A DNA stretch of 64,000 nt, taken from Streptococcus sp. 29892 (GTDB taxonomy: Bacteria > Bacillota > Bacilli > Lactobacillales > Streptococcaceae). The position numbers were made by a program, and so were the translations under genes. Shown here piece after piece: positions 1-8,946 of the stretch (positions are counted from its first letter, which is position 1; every line of letters begins with the position of its first letter). The stretch covers positions 400,001-464,000 of the forward strand of contig NZ_CP118734.1 in NCBI RefSeq assembly GCF_032594935.1. Reading direction: 5' to 3'. The notes under the pieces were generated by a model. The model searched no databases, was not told where the DNA came from, and saw only the letters and a program-made list of their open reading frames with translations.

Positions 1-734
1 CTAAGACTTCAAAACGTCAAGGAAGTAAGGTAGATCTGGTAATTGCTACAGTTGCTATGGTTGTTATCCCAGAAGTGAGTGGTAAAGATGTTGAAACTGC
101 TCGGAAAGAACTAGAAACACTGGGACTCCAAGTGACGATTACAGAGGAGTACAATACTACGGTTGCAAAAGGGATGGTTATCAAGACCAGTCCAGAGGTA
201 AATGCTTCTGCAGAAAAAGGTAGCAGCATCACTCTCTATGTTTCTAAAGGTATTGTTGTACCTAATGTTATTGGTAAAACCCAGGAAGCGGCTAGTCAAA
301 TTTTACAAGATGCAGGTTTCTATATAGGAACTGTTACTCAGGTTTATAGTTCAACTGTTGAAGCAGGTCAGGTGATTAGTACTGATCCAATTGCTGATAC
401 AGAGCTTGAGAAAGGCTCGGTTATCAATATTGAAGTATCGAAAGGTAAGGAGCTTATTATGCCTGACTTGACTTCTGGTCATCTCACTTATTCTCAGGCA
501 AGTAGTCAGTTGCAAGATTTAGGAGTCACTGTTGCAAATATTGAAAAACAAGAGGATAGGAGCTATTATTCAACGACAAGCGATATTGTCATAGGCCAAT
601 ATCCAGCAGCAGGTGCCACGATTGAGGGTACTGTAACCCTCTATGTATCAGTAGCATCGGGTACTAGTACTGCAAATTCGACAAGCTCTTCTAGTACAAG
701 TACTACCACTTCAACTTCTACTAGTGGACAATAA
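1..734 (+). CDS. stkP: Serine/threonine protein kinase StkP (PknB-type), C-terminal PASTA part, 5' end outside window
   Basis: Only the extracellular end of the kinase is present. The reading frame is open from base 3 and stops at 732-734. It contains the last strands of one PASTA domain, then three PASTA repeats (about 65 residues each; the joins look like VVPNVIGKTQ and LIMPDLTSGH), and ends in a Ser/Thr-rich tail. PASTA domains of this membrane kinase family bind muropeptides or lipid II and steer cell division and wall synthesis. The kinase domain and membrane helix lie upstream of the window. The next genes are liaFSR, the same order as pppL-pknB-liaFSR in other streptococci, so wall sensing and envelope stress are linked. 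A terminator follows at 740-772. The internal ATG at 57 is not a real start. Confidence 0.93.
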   Translation, partial: KTSKRQGSKVDLVIATVAMVVIPEVSGKDVETARKELETLGLQVTITEEYNTTVAKGMVIKTSPEVNASAEKGSSITLYVSKGIVVPNVIGKTQEAASQILQDAGFYIGTVTQVYSSTVEAGQVISTDPIADTELEKGSVINIEVSKGKELIMPDLTSGHLTYSQASSQLQDLGVTVANIEKQEDRSYYSTTSDIVIGQYPAAGATIEGTVTLYVSVASGTSTANSTSSSSTSTTTSTSTSGQ

Positions 735-739
735 TAGAA

Positions 740-772
740 ACTAGGGCAGGTTTATCCTACCCTTTTTTCCTA
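740..772 (+). terminator. Intrinsic terminator after stkP
   Basis: The hairpin AGGGCAGG / CCTACCCT is followed by TTTTTT directly after the stkP stop. It separates stkP from the liaF promoter region, where a TTACAAT -10-like element sits near 805. Confidence 0.75.
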
Positions 773-830
773 CCCTGGTCGGAGTTCTTTTATCTAAAAT
801 TTGTTACAATAGTAAAGAAAGGATACGATT

Positions 831-1526
831 ATGAGAAAAGTTCAATTTTTCCTGCTGATAGAAAGTATGCTTTTTACTATGGCAGCTTTTGATGTCGTTG
901 CCAACGAGGCTAGTCGGACCTTGTTGCTCTTCTCAGCCTTGCTCTTACTGGCCTGGTATTTTCTAGGACGGCGTTTAAATAGTGTCTTATTAGTCAGCTC
1001 GCTGTCATTGTTATTTCTGGTCTTTGTCTTAAATCCCTATTTCATCATAGGGGTTATGCTCCTGGTTGTTTATATGTTTGTCAATTTCTTCTCACGTTAT
1101 GAGAAACGCAACCAGTACACTCAGATAGTATTTACTGACTATGCCTTACAAGTGCAAAAAGAAAAAAATAGGTGGTTTGGCAATCATGACCATTCACAAG
1201 ACCGTTTTGGTTTTGAAGATATCAATATTGTCCGTTTGTTTGGCAATGATGTAGTCGATTTGGATAAGACAGTCTTGGTGGGGCGAGATAATATTGTCGT
1301 CATTCGAAAAACTTTTGGCAGGACAAAAATTATCGTTCCAATCGATGTGGAGGTTTCTTTGACAGCCACCACTGTTTATGGAAAAGTAACCTTCCTTGAA
1401 CATTCGACTTGGGATTTACGAAATGAGAGTATCGCTATCAATAGCCCCGACTATCAAGAATCTCATAAACGCGTTAAGGTTGTGACAAATAATATTTTCG
1501 GAGATGTGGAGGTAGTTCGCGTATGA
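831..1526 (+). CDS. liaF: LiaF-like membrane regulator of the LiaSR system
   Basis: 231 residues. The first ~90 form three or four hydrophobic helices; the rest is a soluble beta-rich domain like the conserved C-terminal domain of LiaF/VraT (cell-wall-active antibiotic response proteins). In Firmicutes LiaF holds the LiaS kinase in check until lipid II-cycle inhibitors disturb the envelope. The start ATG has the SD AAAGGA at 819-824. The 3' end overlaps liaS by 4 bases (stop TGA within ATGA), typical of translational coupling. Function is inferred from family and from the order stkP-liaF-liaS-liaR. Confidence 0.9.
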   Translation: MRKVQFFLLIESMLFTMAAFDVVANEASRTLLLFSALLLLAWYFLGRRLNSVLLVSSLSLLFLVFVLNPYFIIGVMLLVVYMFVNFFSRYEKRNQYTQIVFTDYALQVQKEKNRWFGNHDHSQDRFGFEDINIVRLFGNDVVDLDKTVLVGRDNIVVIRKTFGRTKIIVPIDVEVSLTATTVYGKVTFLEHSTWDLRNESIAINSPDYQESHKRVKVVTNNIFGDVEVVRV

Positions 1527-2539
1527 GAAAACGTACCTATTTCCTCCTGGCTTGGTTTGCCAGTCTGATTGTATTTGTGGTCATTTCTTCTACCCTCCCC
1601 CTCCTCAACCATTCGCTCTTAGATGTTAATCTATGGACGTCTACAGAACAACTTGTTTTTACTCTTATTCTTTTAGTTATCGTACTGACTCTCTTTTTAG
1701 CGGTCATGGTTCAAACGGTTAGTCTGGCTTCGACTCAGGTTATGCGAGCAAAGTTACAGGCTATTTTGAAAAATAAAAGTATCCGAACAGATAGTGAAAA
1801 TGATCAACTCTTACTTCAATTGTCGGACAAGGTGAGGACGTTGACCCGTCAAGTCCAGTTGGTAGATAATCAAGATTTAGTTAAGCGAGAGGAAATTGTT
1901 GAGGGCGAACGAAAACGGATTGCCAGAGATTTGCATGATACGGTCAGCCAAGAATTGTTTGCGACCAGTATGATTTTGTCTGGTCTGTCCTCTAGTTTAC
2001 CTAATCTGCCCCAGGAAACCTTGCAGGAGCAGTTGGTTTTGGTCAAGGATATGATTGAGTCTGCCCAGAGGGATTTGCGGATTTTACTACTTCATCTCCG
2101 ACCAAGTGAGCTAGAGAGCAAGACCTTGGTAGAAGGCTTCGAACTCATTTTACGAGAGGTCAGTGACAAGAGTAATATCATCGTCCATTTTCAACATGAA
2201 GTAGACGAGCTACCAAAGCTGATCGAGGAACACCTCTTTCGAATTGCTCAGGAAATTATCAGCAATACCCTGCGTCATGCCAAGGCCAAGCATCTGGATG
2301 TTTATCTTATCCAAAAAGAAACTGAGTTACAGCTAAAAATGACGGATGACGGAGTTGGTTTTCAGCAAGAGGAGGGCGGCGACCTTAGTTATGGTTTGCA
2401 AAATATTCGGGAACGGGTGGAAGATATGGCAGGAAGCATTCAGATCCGTTCAGCCTTGAATAAGGGTGTTGCCATTGATATCCGTATCCCATTATTGAAA
2501 GGAAAAGAAGATGAATACGATTCGAGTGATGCTAGTTGA
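1523..2539 (+). CDS. liaS: LiaS sensor histidine kinase
   Basis: 338 residues. Two membrane helices (about 8-28 and 44-68) with a short extracellular loop, as in intramembrane-sensing kinases. A HisKA_3 dimerisation domain follows, with the phospho-acceptor His138 in the RIARDLHDTV motif, then a HATPase domain with N-box (NTLRHAKA, about 248) and G-box (DDGVGF, about 275). It phosphorylates LiaR in response to cell-envelope stress. It overlaps liaF by 4 nt and liaR by 29 nt, so the three genes form one operon. Confidence 0.93.
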   Translation: MRKRTYFLLAWFASLIVFVVISSTLPLLNHSLLDVNLWTSTEQLVFTLILLVIVLTLFLAVMVQTVSLASTQVMRAKLQAILKNKSIRTDSENDQLLLQLSDKVRTLTRQVQLVDNQDLVKREEIVEGERKRIARDLHDTVSQELFATSMILSGLSSSLPNLPQETLQEQLVLVKDMIESAQRDLRILLLHLRPSELESKTLVEGFELILREVSDKSNIIVHFQHEVDELPKLIEEHLFRIAQEIISNTLRHAKAKHLDVYLIQKETELQLKMTDDGVGFQQEEGGDLSYGLQNIRERVEDMAGSIQIRSALNKGVAIDIRIPLLKGKEDEYDSSDAS

Positions 2540-3152
2540 CGATCATGAAATGGTTCGTCTAGGTTTAAAAAGTTATTTAAATTTACAGGCAGATGTGGAA
2601 GTTGTAGCAGAAGCTAGCGATGGTGAAGAGGGTCTGAGAAAAGCCCTGGAAGTCAAGCCAGATGTGGTGGTCATGGACTTGGTTATGCCAAAGATGACAG
2701 GTGTAGAAGCTACCTTAGCTCTTCTTAAGGAATGGCCTCAAGCACAGATTGTCATTTTGACTTCCTACCTTGACAATGAGAAAATTTATCCAGTTCTAGA
2801 AGCAGGTGCTAAAGGATATATGTTAAAAACCTCTAGTGCTGATGAGATTTTAACAGCCATTCGCAAGGTGGCGCGTGGGGAATTTGCCATTGAAACCGAA
2901 GTGGAGAAAAAAGTAGAACACCATAAACGCCACCCAGACTTGCATGATGATTTGACAGCCCGTGAACGTGAAATATTAACCCTATTAGCCAAGGGATATG
3001 ACAACCAACGAATTGCGGATGAGTCCTTTATTTCCTTAAAAACAGTTAAAACCCACGTTTCAAATATCCTATCTAAACTGGCTGTCAGCGATAGGACCCA
3101 AGCGGTTGTCTACGCTTTTCAACATGGCCTGGTAGCACAAGAGGAAGAATAA
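2511..3152 (+). CDS. liaR: LiaR response regulator (NarL/LuxR type)
   Basis: 213 residues. The N-terminal receiver has the acidic pair D10/D11, the phospho-acceptor Asp56 (VVVMDLVMP) and the switch Lys in MLKTS. The C-terminal LuxR-type HTH spans roughly 148-205 (LTAREREIL ... LKTVKTHVSNIL). It is the DNA-binding output of LiaFSR, which in streptococci controls envelope stress genes and often its own operon. The start ATG lies 29 nt inside liaS and is preceded by the SD AAAGGAAAAG. Confidence 0.94.
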   Translation: MNTIRVMLVDDHEMVRLGLKSYLNLQADVEVVAEASDGEEGLRKALEVKPDVVVMDLVMPKMTGVEATLALLKEWPQAQIVILTSYLDNEKIYPVLEAGAKGYMLKTSSADEILTAIRKVARGEFAIETEVEKKVEHHKRHPDLHDDLTAREREILTLLAKGYDNQRIADESFISLKTVKTHVSNILSKLAVSDRTQAVVYAFQHGLVAQEEE

Positions 3153-3197
3153 TGGTATAATGGGAACAAGTTCGTTTCTAGAAAGGGTGTCGATATA

Positions 3198-4598
3198 GTG
3201 GATGCAAAATTAAAATACAAAGCAAAGAAAGTAAAGATTGTCTTTTTCGATATTGATGATACCTTGCGTGTCAAAAATACGGGTTATATTCCTGATTCTA
3301 TTCAACAAGTTTTTAAATCCTTGAAAGAAAAGGGGATTTTAACCGGAATAGCATCTGGTCGGACACCCTATGGTTTGGTGCCAGAAATTAAGTCCCTCCA
3401 GCCAGATTTCTTTGCTATGATTAACGGTTCCTATGTTGAAGATGCCAAAGGAAAGCTTGTTCATCACCAACCGCTTCCTCAGGACCTAGTAGAAAAAGTG
3501 ATTGCCTGGACCAAGGAAGTTGGTATTGAATATGGTTTACTGGGTAGCCAAAAAGGCACCTTGTCTGCTCGTACAGAACGAATTAGTCAGGTGATTGATT
3601 TAATTTACGAAGGCCTGGAAACAGACCCAGAATTTTATAAGGACAATGCCATTTATCAGATGTTGACCTTTGAGAAGGATGGACAGGAAGTTGAATTACC
3701 AGAAGACTTGCAGGCAGACTTACGTACGGTTCGTTGGGATGCTATCTCATCGGATATTGTCCTAAAAGACTCCTCCAAGGCTGCTGGTGTGGCTAAAGTA
3801 GTTGAAAAACTTGGTTTGAAACCTGAAAATGTCCTTGTTTTTGGTGATGGACTAAATGACATTGAATTATTTGACTATGCAGGTATTAGCATTGCTATGG
3901 GGCATTCCCATCCAGAACTGCAAAAGCGTGCAGATTATATTACAAAAAAAGTAGAAGAAGATGGCATTTTTGATGCCTTGGAGAAATTAGGTTTGGTAGA
4001 AAAAGAAAAATACTTCCCGCAACTAGATCTGGAGAAATTTGAAGGACCGGTAGCTCGTATTAAGACCAATCATGGTGAGTTAACCCTAAAACTCTTCCCA
4101 GAAATTGCTCCGAAGACAGTCGCTAACTTTATCGCTCTGTCTAAGGATGGTTATTATGACGGCATTATTTTCCACCGTATTATCAAGGATTTCATGATTC
4201 AAGGTGGTGACCCAACTGGTACAGGTATGGGTGGTGAGTCCATTTATGGCGCTTCATTTGAAGATGAGTTTTCAATGGAAGCCTTCAATCTTCGTGGCGC
4301 CTTGTCTATGGCCAATGCAGGACCGAACACCAATGGAAGCCAGTTCTTTATCGTTCAAAATCAAAACTTCCCCTACAATGCCAAAGAATTAGAGCGTGGA
4401 GGCTGGCCAAAAGAAATTGCAGCTGCCTATGTTGAAAATGGGGGGACTCCACATTTAGACCAACGTCATACCGTATTCGGTCATTTGGTAGATGAGGCAT
4501 CATTTGCAGTACTTGATGCAATAGCTGAGGTTGATACAGATTCAGCAGACCGCCCACTTGAAGATGTGGTGATTGAAACCATCGAAATTGAGGATTAA
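3198..4598 (+). CDS. Fusion of HAD (Cof-type) phosphatase and cyclophilin peptidyl-prolyl isomerase
   Basis: 466 residues from a GTG start. Residues 1-270 are a Cof-type HAD hydrolase: motif I FFDIDDTL (the two Asp), and motif [14 protein letters not shown] near 220. Residues about 280-466 are a cyclophilin: [15 protein letters not shown] and NTNGSQFFI core motifs. The fold pairing in one chain is known from streptococci; the substrate of the HAD half is unknown. A -10 element TATAAT is at 3154-3159, just after liaR, so it may have its own promoter. It lies 1 nt from the next gene, so the two are probably co-transcribed. Confidence 0.88.
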   Translation: MDAKLKYKAKKVKIVFFDIDDTLRVKNTGYIPDSIQQVFKSLKEKGILTGIASGRTPYGLVPEIKSLQPDFFAMINGSYVEDAKGKLVHHQPLPQDLVEKVIAWTKEVGIEYGLLGSQKGTLSARTERISQVIDLIYEGLETDPEFYKDNAIYQMLTFEKDGQEVELPEDLQADLRTVRWDAISSDIVLKDSSKAAGVAKVVEKLGLKPENVLVFGDGLNDIELFDYAGISIAMGHSHPELQKRADYITKKVEEDGIFDALEKLGLVEKEKYFPQLDLEKFEGPVARIKTNHGELTLKLFPEIAPKTVANFIALSKDGYYDGIIFHRIIKDFMIQGGDPTGTGMGGESIYGASFEDEFSMEAFNLRGALSMANAGPNTNGSQFFIVQNQNFPYNAKELERGGWPKEIAAAYVENGGTPHLDQRHTVFGHLVDEASFAVLDAIAEVDTDSADRPLEDVVIETIEIED

Positions 4599-4599
4599 G

Positions 4600-4971
4600 A
4601 TGAGGATTGGTGATAAGATCAAAGGAACGGTATCGGGAATTCAACCCTACGGAGCCTTTGTAGATTTAGAAAATGGCACGACAGGTTTGATCCATATTTC
4701 CGAAATCAAGACAGGTTTTGTGGATAACATCTACGACCATGTCAAGATTGGTCAAGAGGTCTTGGTACAGGTGGTTGATTTTGATGAATACACAGAAAAA
4801 GCCAGCCTATCTATCCGAACGCTTGAAGAAGAACAGCAAAAAATTCCTCGACACCACAGATTTACCAATGAACGAAATAAAATCGGCTTTAGTCCGTTGG
4901 CTAAAAGTCTTCCGAGATGGATCCAGGAAGCTAAAGAATACCTCAAAGAACAAAAAGAAAAGAAGGTTTAG
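4600..4971 (+). CDS. cvfD: S1-domain RNA-binding protein (CvfD/YugI-like)
   Basis: 123 residues from the ATG at 4600. A TTG at 4573 would give a longer frame but lies within the upstream gene. Residues 2-70 are a single S1 RNA-binding domain (GDKIKGTVSGIQPYGAFVDL ... VVDFDE), followed by a basic C-terminal tail. Small S1 proteins of this type (general stress protein 13 / CvfD) bind RNA and affect translation and virulence gene expression in low-GC Gram-positives. The symbol is by family resemblance and position. Confidence 0.75.
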   Translation: MRIGDKIKGTVSGIQPYGAFVDLENGTTGLIHISEIKTGFVDNIYDHVKIGQEVLVQVVDFDEYTEKASLSIRTLEEEQQKIPRHHRFTNERNKIGFSPLAKSLPRWIQEAKEYLKEQKEKKV

Positions 4972-4997
4972 GGAAGAACTCCCAACCTTCTTTTTTC
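4961..4997 (+). terminator. Intrinsic terminator after the S1-domain gene
   Basis: AGAAGGTTTAGGG pairs with CCCAACCTTCT and is followed by TTTTT. It overlaps the last codons of the S1-domain gene. Confidence 0.8.
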
Positions 4998-5003
4998 TAG
5001 TTA

Positions 5004-5166
5004 TAGCCATTTAGTTTATCTTTGATTACTTCGTTAACTCGCTTTGCCGTACTCTGTAGGGGTGACTTGCTCCGCAAGTGCTATTTCCAACCTTATACAG
5101 CCATTAGACTGTATAAGCAACCTGCAGCTCGTTGCCTTGTACTAAAAGCAAACTAAACGACTATAT
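5004..5166. repeat. Modular palindromic intergenic repeat, copy A
   Basis: Outer imperfect inverted repeats, TTATAGCCATTTAGTTTATC at the left and a matching TATAGTCGTTTAGTTTGC on the minus strand at the right, enclose two hairpins. One is CTTATACAG/CTGTATAAG (5096-5121); the other is ACTTGC/GCAAGT (5067-5081). TATTTCCAA (TTGGAAATA on the minus strand) lies between them. The same architecture recurs at 47150-47365 and partly at 36288-36345. The right end runs into the last codons of cysK. MITE-like; no protein is encoded. Confidence 0.75.
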
Positions 5167-6085
5167 CAAATTCGTAGAGGGCAGTAGACAAGTAACGTTC
5201 CCCGTTATCTGCCAAGATAGCCAATACTTTTTTACCAGCACCCAATTCTTTCGCAATTTCGATAGCTGCGTGGATAGCTGCACCAGATGAAATCCCAACT
5301 AGGAAACCTTCCTGTCCACCAATTGCACGGCCAGTAGCCAAAGCATCATCAGATTTGACACGGATAATACCGTCGTAGGCTGCCGTATCGAGTGTATCAG
5401 GGATGAAACCAGCTGAAATTCCTTGGATTTTGTGAGGTCCAGGAGCTTCACCAGACAGCACAGCGGACTCGTCAGCTTCTACGGCATAGATGGCAATGTT
5501 TGGGTTAGCCGCTTTCAATACATGTGAAACACCTGATACGGTACCACCTGTACCGACACCTGATACAAAGGCATCCAGACCAGTTGCACCAAAGTCTTCC
5601 AAAATTTCCTGTCCTGTTGTATCTTCATGAACTTTTGGATTGGATGGATTGGCAAACTGGAATGGAACCCAGCCATTTTTCTCTTCGGCAATTTCTTTTG
5701 CCTTGGCAATGGCACCTTTCATACCTTCACTACCAGGTGTCAAGACAAGCTCAGCACCATAAGCCTGAATGATTTTACGACGCTCAATACTCATGGTTTC
5801 AGGCATAACGATAATCACCTTGTAGCCCTTAGCTGCACCGACCCAAGCAAGTCCGATACCAGTATTCCCACTTGTCGGCTCAACGATAGTGTCGCCAGGT
5901 TTAATCGTACCAGCCTTTTCAGCATCTTCAATCATCGCCAAGGCGATACGGTCTTTGACAGAAGAACCAGGGTTAAAGGCTTCTAACTTAACATAGACAT
6001 CCGCTGCTCCCTCAGGAACAATATGATTGAGCTTGATAATTGGCGTTTTTCCAACTAATTGCGTAATATTTTGATAAATAGCCAT
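5153..6085 (-). CDS. cysK: Cysteine synthase A (O-acetylserine thiol-lyase)
   Basis: 310 residues. PLP-dependent enzyme that makes cysteine from O-acetylserine and sulfide. The PLP lysine lies in [10 protein letters not shown] (about residue 42), the substrate loop is [10 protein letters not shown], and the phosphate-binding loop is GTGGTVSG. I start it at the ATG at 6085, which has GGAGGT 6 nt upstream; the frame extends 6 codons further but without an SD. The last codons and the stop (Ile-Val-Val-stop) come from repeat copy A. The prophage attL lies just upstream of the gene; before integration yigZ would have been the next gene on that side. Confidence 0.95.
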   Translation of the reverse strand: MAIYQNITQLVGKTPIIKLNHIVPEGAADVYVKLEAFNPGSSVKDRIALAMIEDAEKAGTIKPGDTIVEPTSGNTGIGLAWVGAAKGYKVIIVMPETMSIERRKIIQAYGAELVLTPGSEGMKGAIAKAKEIAEEKNGWVPFQFANPSNPKVHEDTTGQEILEDFGATGLDAFVSGVGTGGTVSGVSHVLKAANPNIAIYAVEADESAVLSGEAPGPHKIQGISAGFIPDTLDTAAYDGIIRVKSDDALATGRAIGGQEGFLVGISSGAAIHAAIEIAKELGAGKKVLAILADNGERYLSTALYEFDIVV

Positions 6086-6144
6086 AAGGCACCTCCAAAT
6101 CATGTTATCACTAGTATATAGTAGAATAGCTAAAAAGTATAATA

Positions 6145-6163
6145 TAAAAAAACTATCTTAGCG
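6145..6163. other. attL core of the prophage
   Basis: TAAAAAAACTATCTTAGCG is identical to 27465-27483. The two 19-bp copies bound all the phage genes. At attR the core forms a full terminator hairpin with the next bases; at attL only the left half is present, so this side is the chromosome-phage junction. Confidence 0.85.
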
Positions 6164-6280
6164 TTAAGAAAAAGCTATATCCAGCCAATCATGGTATTTA
6201 TGCAACAACTTGAAAATGTTGATACTACTAGCTTTTCGAAAAAATGTTTATTGTTGATATTGTCGTAACTCGGTGTAGTT

Positions 6281-6312
6281 GTCGGGGAATTGTCGGGAAG
6301 AAGTCGGGGAAA
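6281..6312. repeat. Phased GTCGGGG repeats (candidate integrase arm sites, left)
   Basis: Three copies of GTCGGG(G)A begin at 6281, 6292 and 6303, exactly 11 bp apart (one helical turn), between attL and the integrase stop. Two copies with the same spacing occur inside attR (27417, 27428). This fits arm-type binding sites for the N-terminal domain of a tyrosine integrase; binding is inferred. Confidence 0.55.
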
Positions 6313-6313
6313 A

Positions 6314-6985
6314 TTATAGAACTTTCTTGTCAAATAGATCGGTAACATTATGTGCTCGCTCTTCTTTGATGTGAGTATATTGTTTGGTTGTTTGAAGGCT
6401 TGCGTGTCCCAAGAAGTGCATGACATCTTCTGGTCTAGCTCCAGCAATGAGGGATTGAGTGGTAAAGAAGTGACGCATAATGTGTGGAGTGATATAGATG
6501 CCACATTCCTCACTTACTCGTTTAAAAATTTTGTTTAAAAAAGCAGGTCTTTCCAAATAGTATTTGTTATTCTTTATTCGGATGCTCAGGTAATCCTTTT
6601 CCTGCTCAACAATGACGTCTGCTTTCTTTTTGACTTGTTTTGCTGTTTCCATGATCCGTAACAACAGCTCACTGCCTCTGTCATTTAAAACGACGTAACG
6701 CACAGAACTTTCTGTTTTTGTTCTTCCAGCACCATCTTTTGTCCTGTTGGAACGAGAGTCTCTTATATTTAAGACTGCTCGATTATTCGAATCGAAAGTA
6801 ACGTCCATGAACCTGATACCACAGACTTCCCCGCGTCTAAGTCCAAAAATAGTCAGGTAGACAAATGCAAAATGTGTGGTCGATAGTAATTCTTCTGCGG
6901 TTTTTATCCACGTTTGAAAATCATCGATTTTTAACTCTTTATTAAGAGGTTCTAACTCTGATTCCCCAAGATAAATACCAGACAA
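6314..6985 (-). pseudogene. int: Phage tyrosine integrase, N-terminally truncated
   Basis: About 223 residues of the catalytic domain remain. Visible are the first Arg (LRRGEVCGI), HIMRHFFTT (H-x-x-R), LGHAS and the nucleophile Tyr in TTKQYTHI. Full phage integrases of this type are about 370-390 residues; the arm-binding and core-binding domains are missing. The frame runs into a dnaC-like gene on the opposite strand at about 6980, so the loss is a deletion, not a point mutation. The apparent TTG start is an artefact of the junction. Integration or excision by this protein alone is unlikely. Confidence 0.9.
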
Positions 6986-7577
6986 TTTACCGAAAGAACT
7001 GAAAGATGCATCTTACAAGACCTATACGATTACAAACCGAATCGAGGGAGAAGCGAAACAGTTTGCTTTAAGGTTGAATGAGTTTTACTTTAAGCACCAA
7101 GGCAAAGGGAACGCTATTATCCAAGGTAAGCCTGGTATCGGCAAGAGCCATCTGTCTATCAGCATCGCCAGAAAACTGAATATGGATTGGCGGTCAATCT
7201 CTGAACCGAAGAGCGTGTTGTTCATCTCAGTGCCAAAAATGTTTCAACGTATCCAAGAGGGGTTTGGCTACAAAGACGGGACTAGTGCCCAACAGATGAT
7301 TGACATGCTTACAAAAGCTGACTATCTCTTTTTGGACGATTTAGGAAAGGAATCGACATTTGGCAGACAAGCCAAGGAAGCGAACGACTGGAAGCAAAAT
7401 ATCCTCTATCAGATTTTAGACGAGCGTGACACAACCATCATCAACACCAATTTGACAGGGGAACAGATGCAGAAGGTGTATGACCGCTCACTCGTTAGCC
7501 GAATTATGAAAGGTGCGATGAACAATATCTTTAAGTATCCAGATAATGCGCAAAGCAGACGAGAATTACCGTTTTAG
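6978..7577 (+). pseudogene. DnaC-like phage replication ATPase, 5'-truncated
   Basis: The frame is open from 6975 with no start before a TTG at 7074. The remaining ~199 residues hold the AAA+ core: Walker A (GKPGIGKSHL), Walker B (YLFLDDLGKE), and the sensor-like TTIINTNLT. This is the family of phage DnaC/IstB-like helicase loaders, normally about 260-280 residues. The N-terminal helicase-binding part was lost at the same junction that beheaded the integrase. Small early genes of the replication module follow directly. Confidence 0.85.
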
Positions 7578-7585
7578 GAGGGACA

Positions 7586-7747
7586 ATGCAAGAGAAATTA
7601 AAAATGATTGCTGACCACGAAGAAAAATACGGTCAGATAGGCGATGAGGTCAGAGGACTGTTATTGCAGCAGAAACACCACATTATCCAGAAGAAATTGG
7701 ATGAGTGGGCCGGTTGGTCCGAGATTGGCGGAAAGGTGGAGTTTTGA
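7586..7747 (+). CDS. Small phage protein, 53 aa
   Basis: ATG with the SD GGAGGG 5 nt upstream, 9 nt after the dnaC-like stop. The product is charged and predicted helical; no family recognised. Its stop overlaps the next start, as is usual for packed phage early genes. Confidence 0.6.
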   Translation: MQEKLKMIADHEEKYGQIGDEVRGLLLQQKHHIIQKKLDEWAGWSEIGGKVEF

Positions 7748-7875
7748 TGTTTGATTACGATACATGGTTAAGCACACCACCAGACCCACCAGTTAGCATC
7801 TGGGAGGTAGACGAAGACGAAGATAGCGCCTATGACGAATGGATAGATAATTTGTTGATGGGCTATAAGCAGTGA
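7747..7875 (+). CDS. Small acidic phage protein, 42 aa
   Basis: The ATG overlaps the previous stop (TGATG). The product is strongly acidic (WEVDEDEDSAYDEW). No family recognised. It lies between the replication and recombination genes of the early operon. Confidence 0.5.
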   Translation: MFDYDTWLSTPPDPPVSIWEVDEDEDSAYDEWIDNLLMGYKQ

Positions 7876-7937
7876 AAGAAAGACAAAAAATGATTGAATT
7901 AGTCAAACATTACGCTGACATCAACACGGAGGAATAA
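7872..7937 (+). CDS. Possible 21-aa phage peptide upstream of recT
   Basis: A GTG start overlaps the previous stop and the frame ends 1 nt before the recT ATG. Its 3' end contains the recT SD (GGAGG). It may serve only to couple translation into recT. Confidence 0.3.
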   Translation: MKERQKMIELVKHYADINTEE

Positions 7938-7938
7938 T

Positions 7939-8946
7939 ATGACAACAAATCAAGTAGTAACACACAAAAACTTTTTTAATGCCCCAAACGTTCAAAAATC
8001 ATTTGATGACGTTTGGAAAGGTGCAGGGGTGCAATTCGCAACAAGTATCTTGTCTGTTATCCAAGGCAATTCATCGCTAAAATCTGCATCAAACGAATCG
8101 ATCATGACATCAGCTATGAAAGCAGCGGTATTAAATTTGCCGATTGAACCAAGTTTAGGTCGTGCATACCTAGTTCCGTATAAAGGGCAGGTGCAATTCC
8201 AATTGGGTTATAAAGGTTTGATTGAATTGGCGCAACGCAGTGGCAAATACAAGAGTATCAATGCAGGACCGGTATACAAGAGCCAACTTGTATCTTATGA
8301 CCCATTGTTTGAAGAGCTGACTCTTGACTTTACTCAACCACAAGATGAGGTTATCGGGTATTTTGCGAGCTTCAGCTTACTAAATGGTTTTAGAAAGTTG
8401 ACTTATTGGACGAAAGCAGAAGTCGAGGCGCATGGCAAGAAGTTTTCTAAAACTTTCGGCAACGGACCTTGGAAAACAGATTTTGACGCCATGGCTCGCA
8501 AGACGGTGTTGAAACACATCTTGAGCATCTATGGTCCCTTGTCGGTGGAGATGCAAACAGGAATGCAGAGTGATGAAAGTGAGAATGACAATGCGCCACG
8601 AGACATCAAGACTGCTGAACCGGTCAATACAGACCAACAGTTGCTTGATGATTTGATGAATGTAGATATTGAAACAGGTGAAATCTTGGATGAACCAAGC
8701 GAGCTGAAAGATAATGGAGAGCTGGACTTGAAGTATGAAGACCCTAACGCAATGAGGCTTCTAGAACCTTCTATGATGAGTTCATTCCAGATGCTTACTA
8801 CCATTCGATTTTTGATTTGCAGCAGCAGTCTGGTGTGGCGTTCGCATTTAACAGGATTGACCCAGAGGAAATCAGAGCTATCCAGCAAACTCCATGGCTG
8901 GGGGCGAACTACTCTGAAAGGATTTGGGGCAATACTCAAGCCTTAG
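7939..8946 (+). CDS. recT: RecT-family single-strand annealing recombinase, C-terminus replaced
   Basis: Residues 1 to about 270 are a RecT protein: SIMTSAMKAAVLNLPIEPSLGRAY, GYKGLIELAQRSG, and KTFGNGPWKTDFDAMARKT are family signatures. RecT anneals complementary strands during phage recombination. The frame then crosses a deletion junction near 8750 and reads about 66 meaningless residues in the wrong frame of a minor head gene. The SD GGAGG is at 7929-7933. The annealing core may be complete because RecT tails are short and variable. The late and middle genes that normally follow are gone. Confidence 0.85.
   Translation: MTTNQVVTHKNFFNAPNVQKSFDDVWKGAGVQFATSILSVIQGNSSLKSASNESIMTSAMKAAVLNLPIEPSLGRAYLVPYKGQVQFQLGYKGLIELAQRSGKYKSINAGPVYKSQLVSYDPLFEELTLDFTQPQDEVIGYFASFSLLNGFRKLTYWTKAEVEAHGKKFSKTFGNGPWKTDFDAMARKTVLKHILSIYGPLSVEMQTGMQSDESENDNAPRDIKTAEPVNTDQQLLDDLMNVDIETGEILDEPSELKDNGELDLKYEDPNAMRLLEPSMMSSFQMLTTIRFLICSSSLVWRSHLTGLTQRKSELSSKLHGWGRTTLKGFGAILKP

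Noticed and set aside
6175..6513. Minus-strand 112-aa ORF over the integrase end and attL
   Set aside because: It is in another frame of the integrase and attL region and has no recognisable motif.
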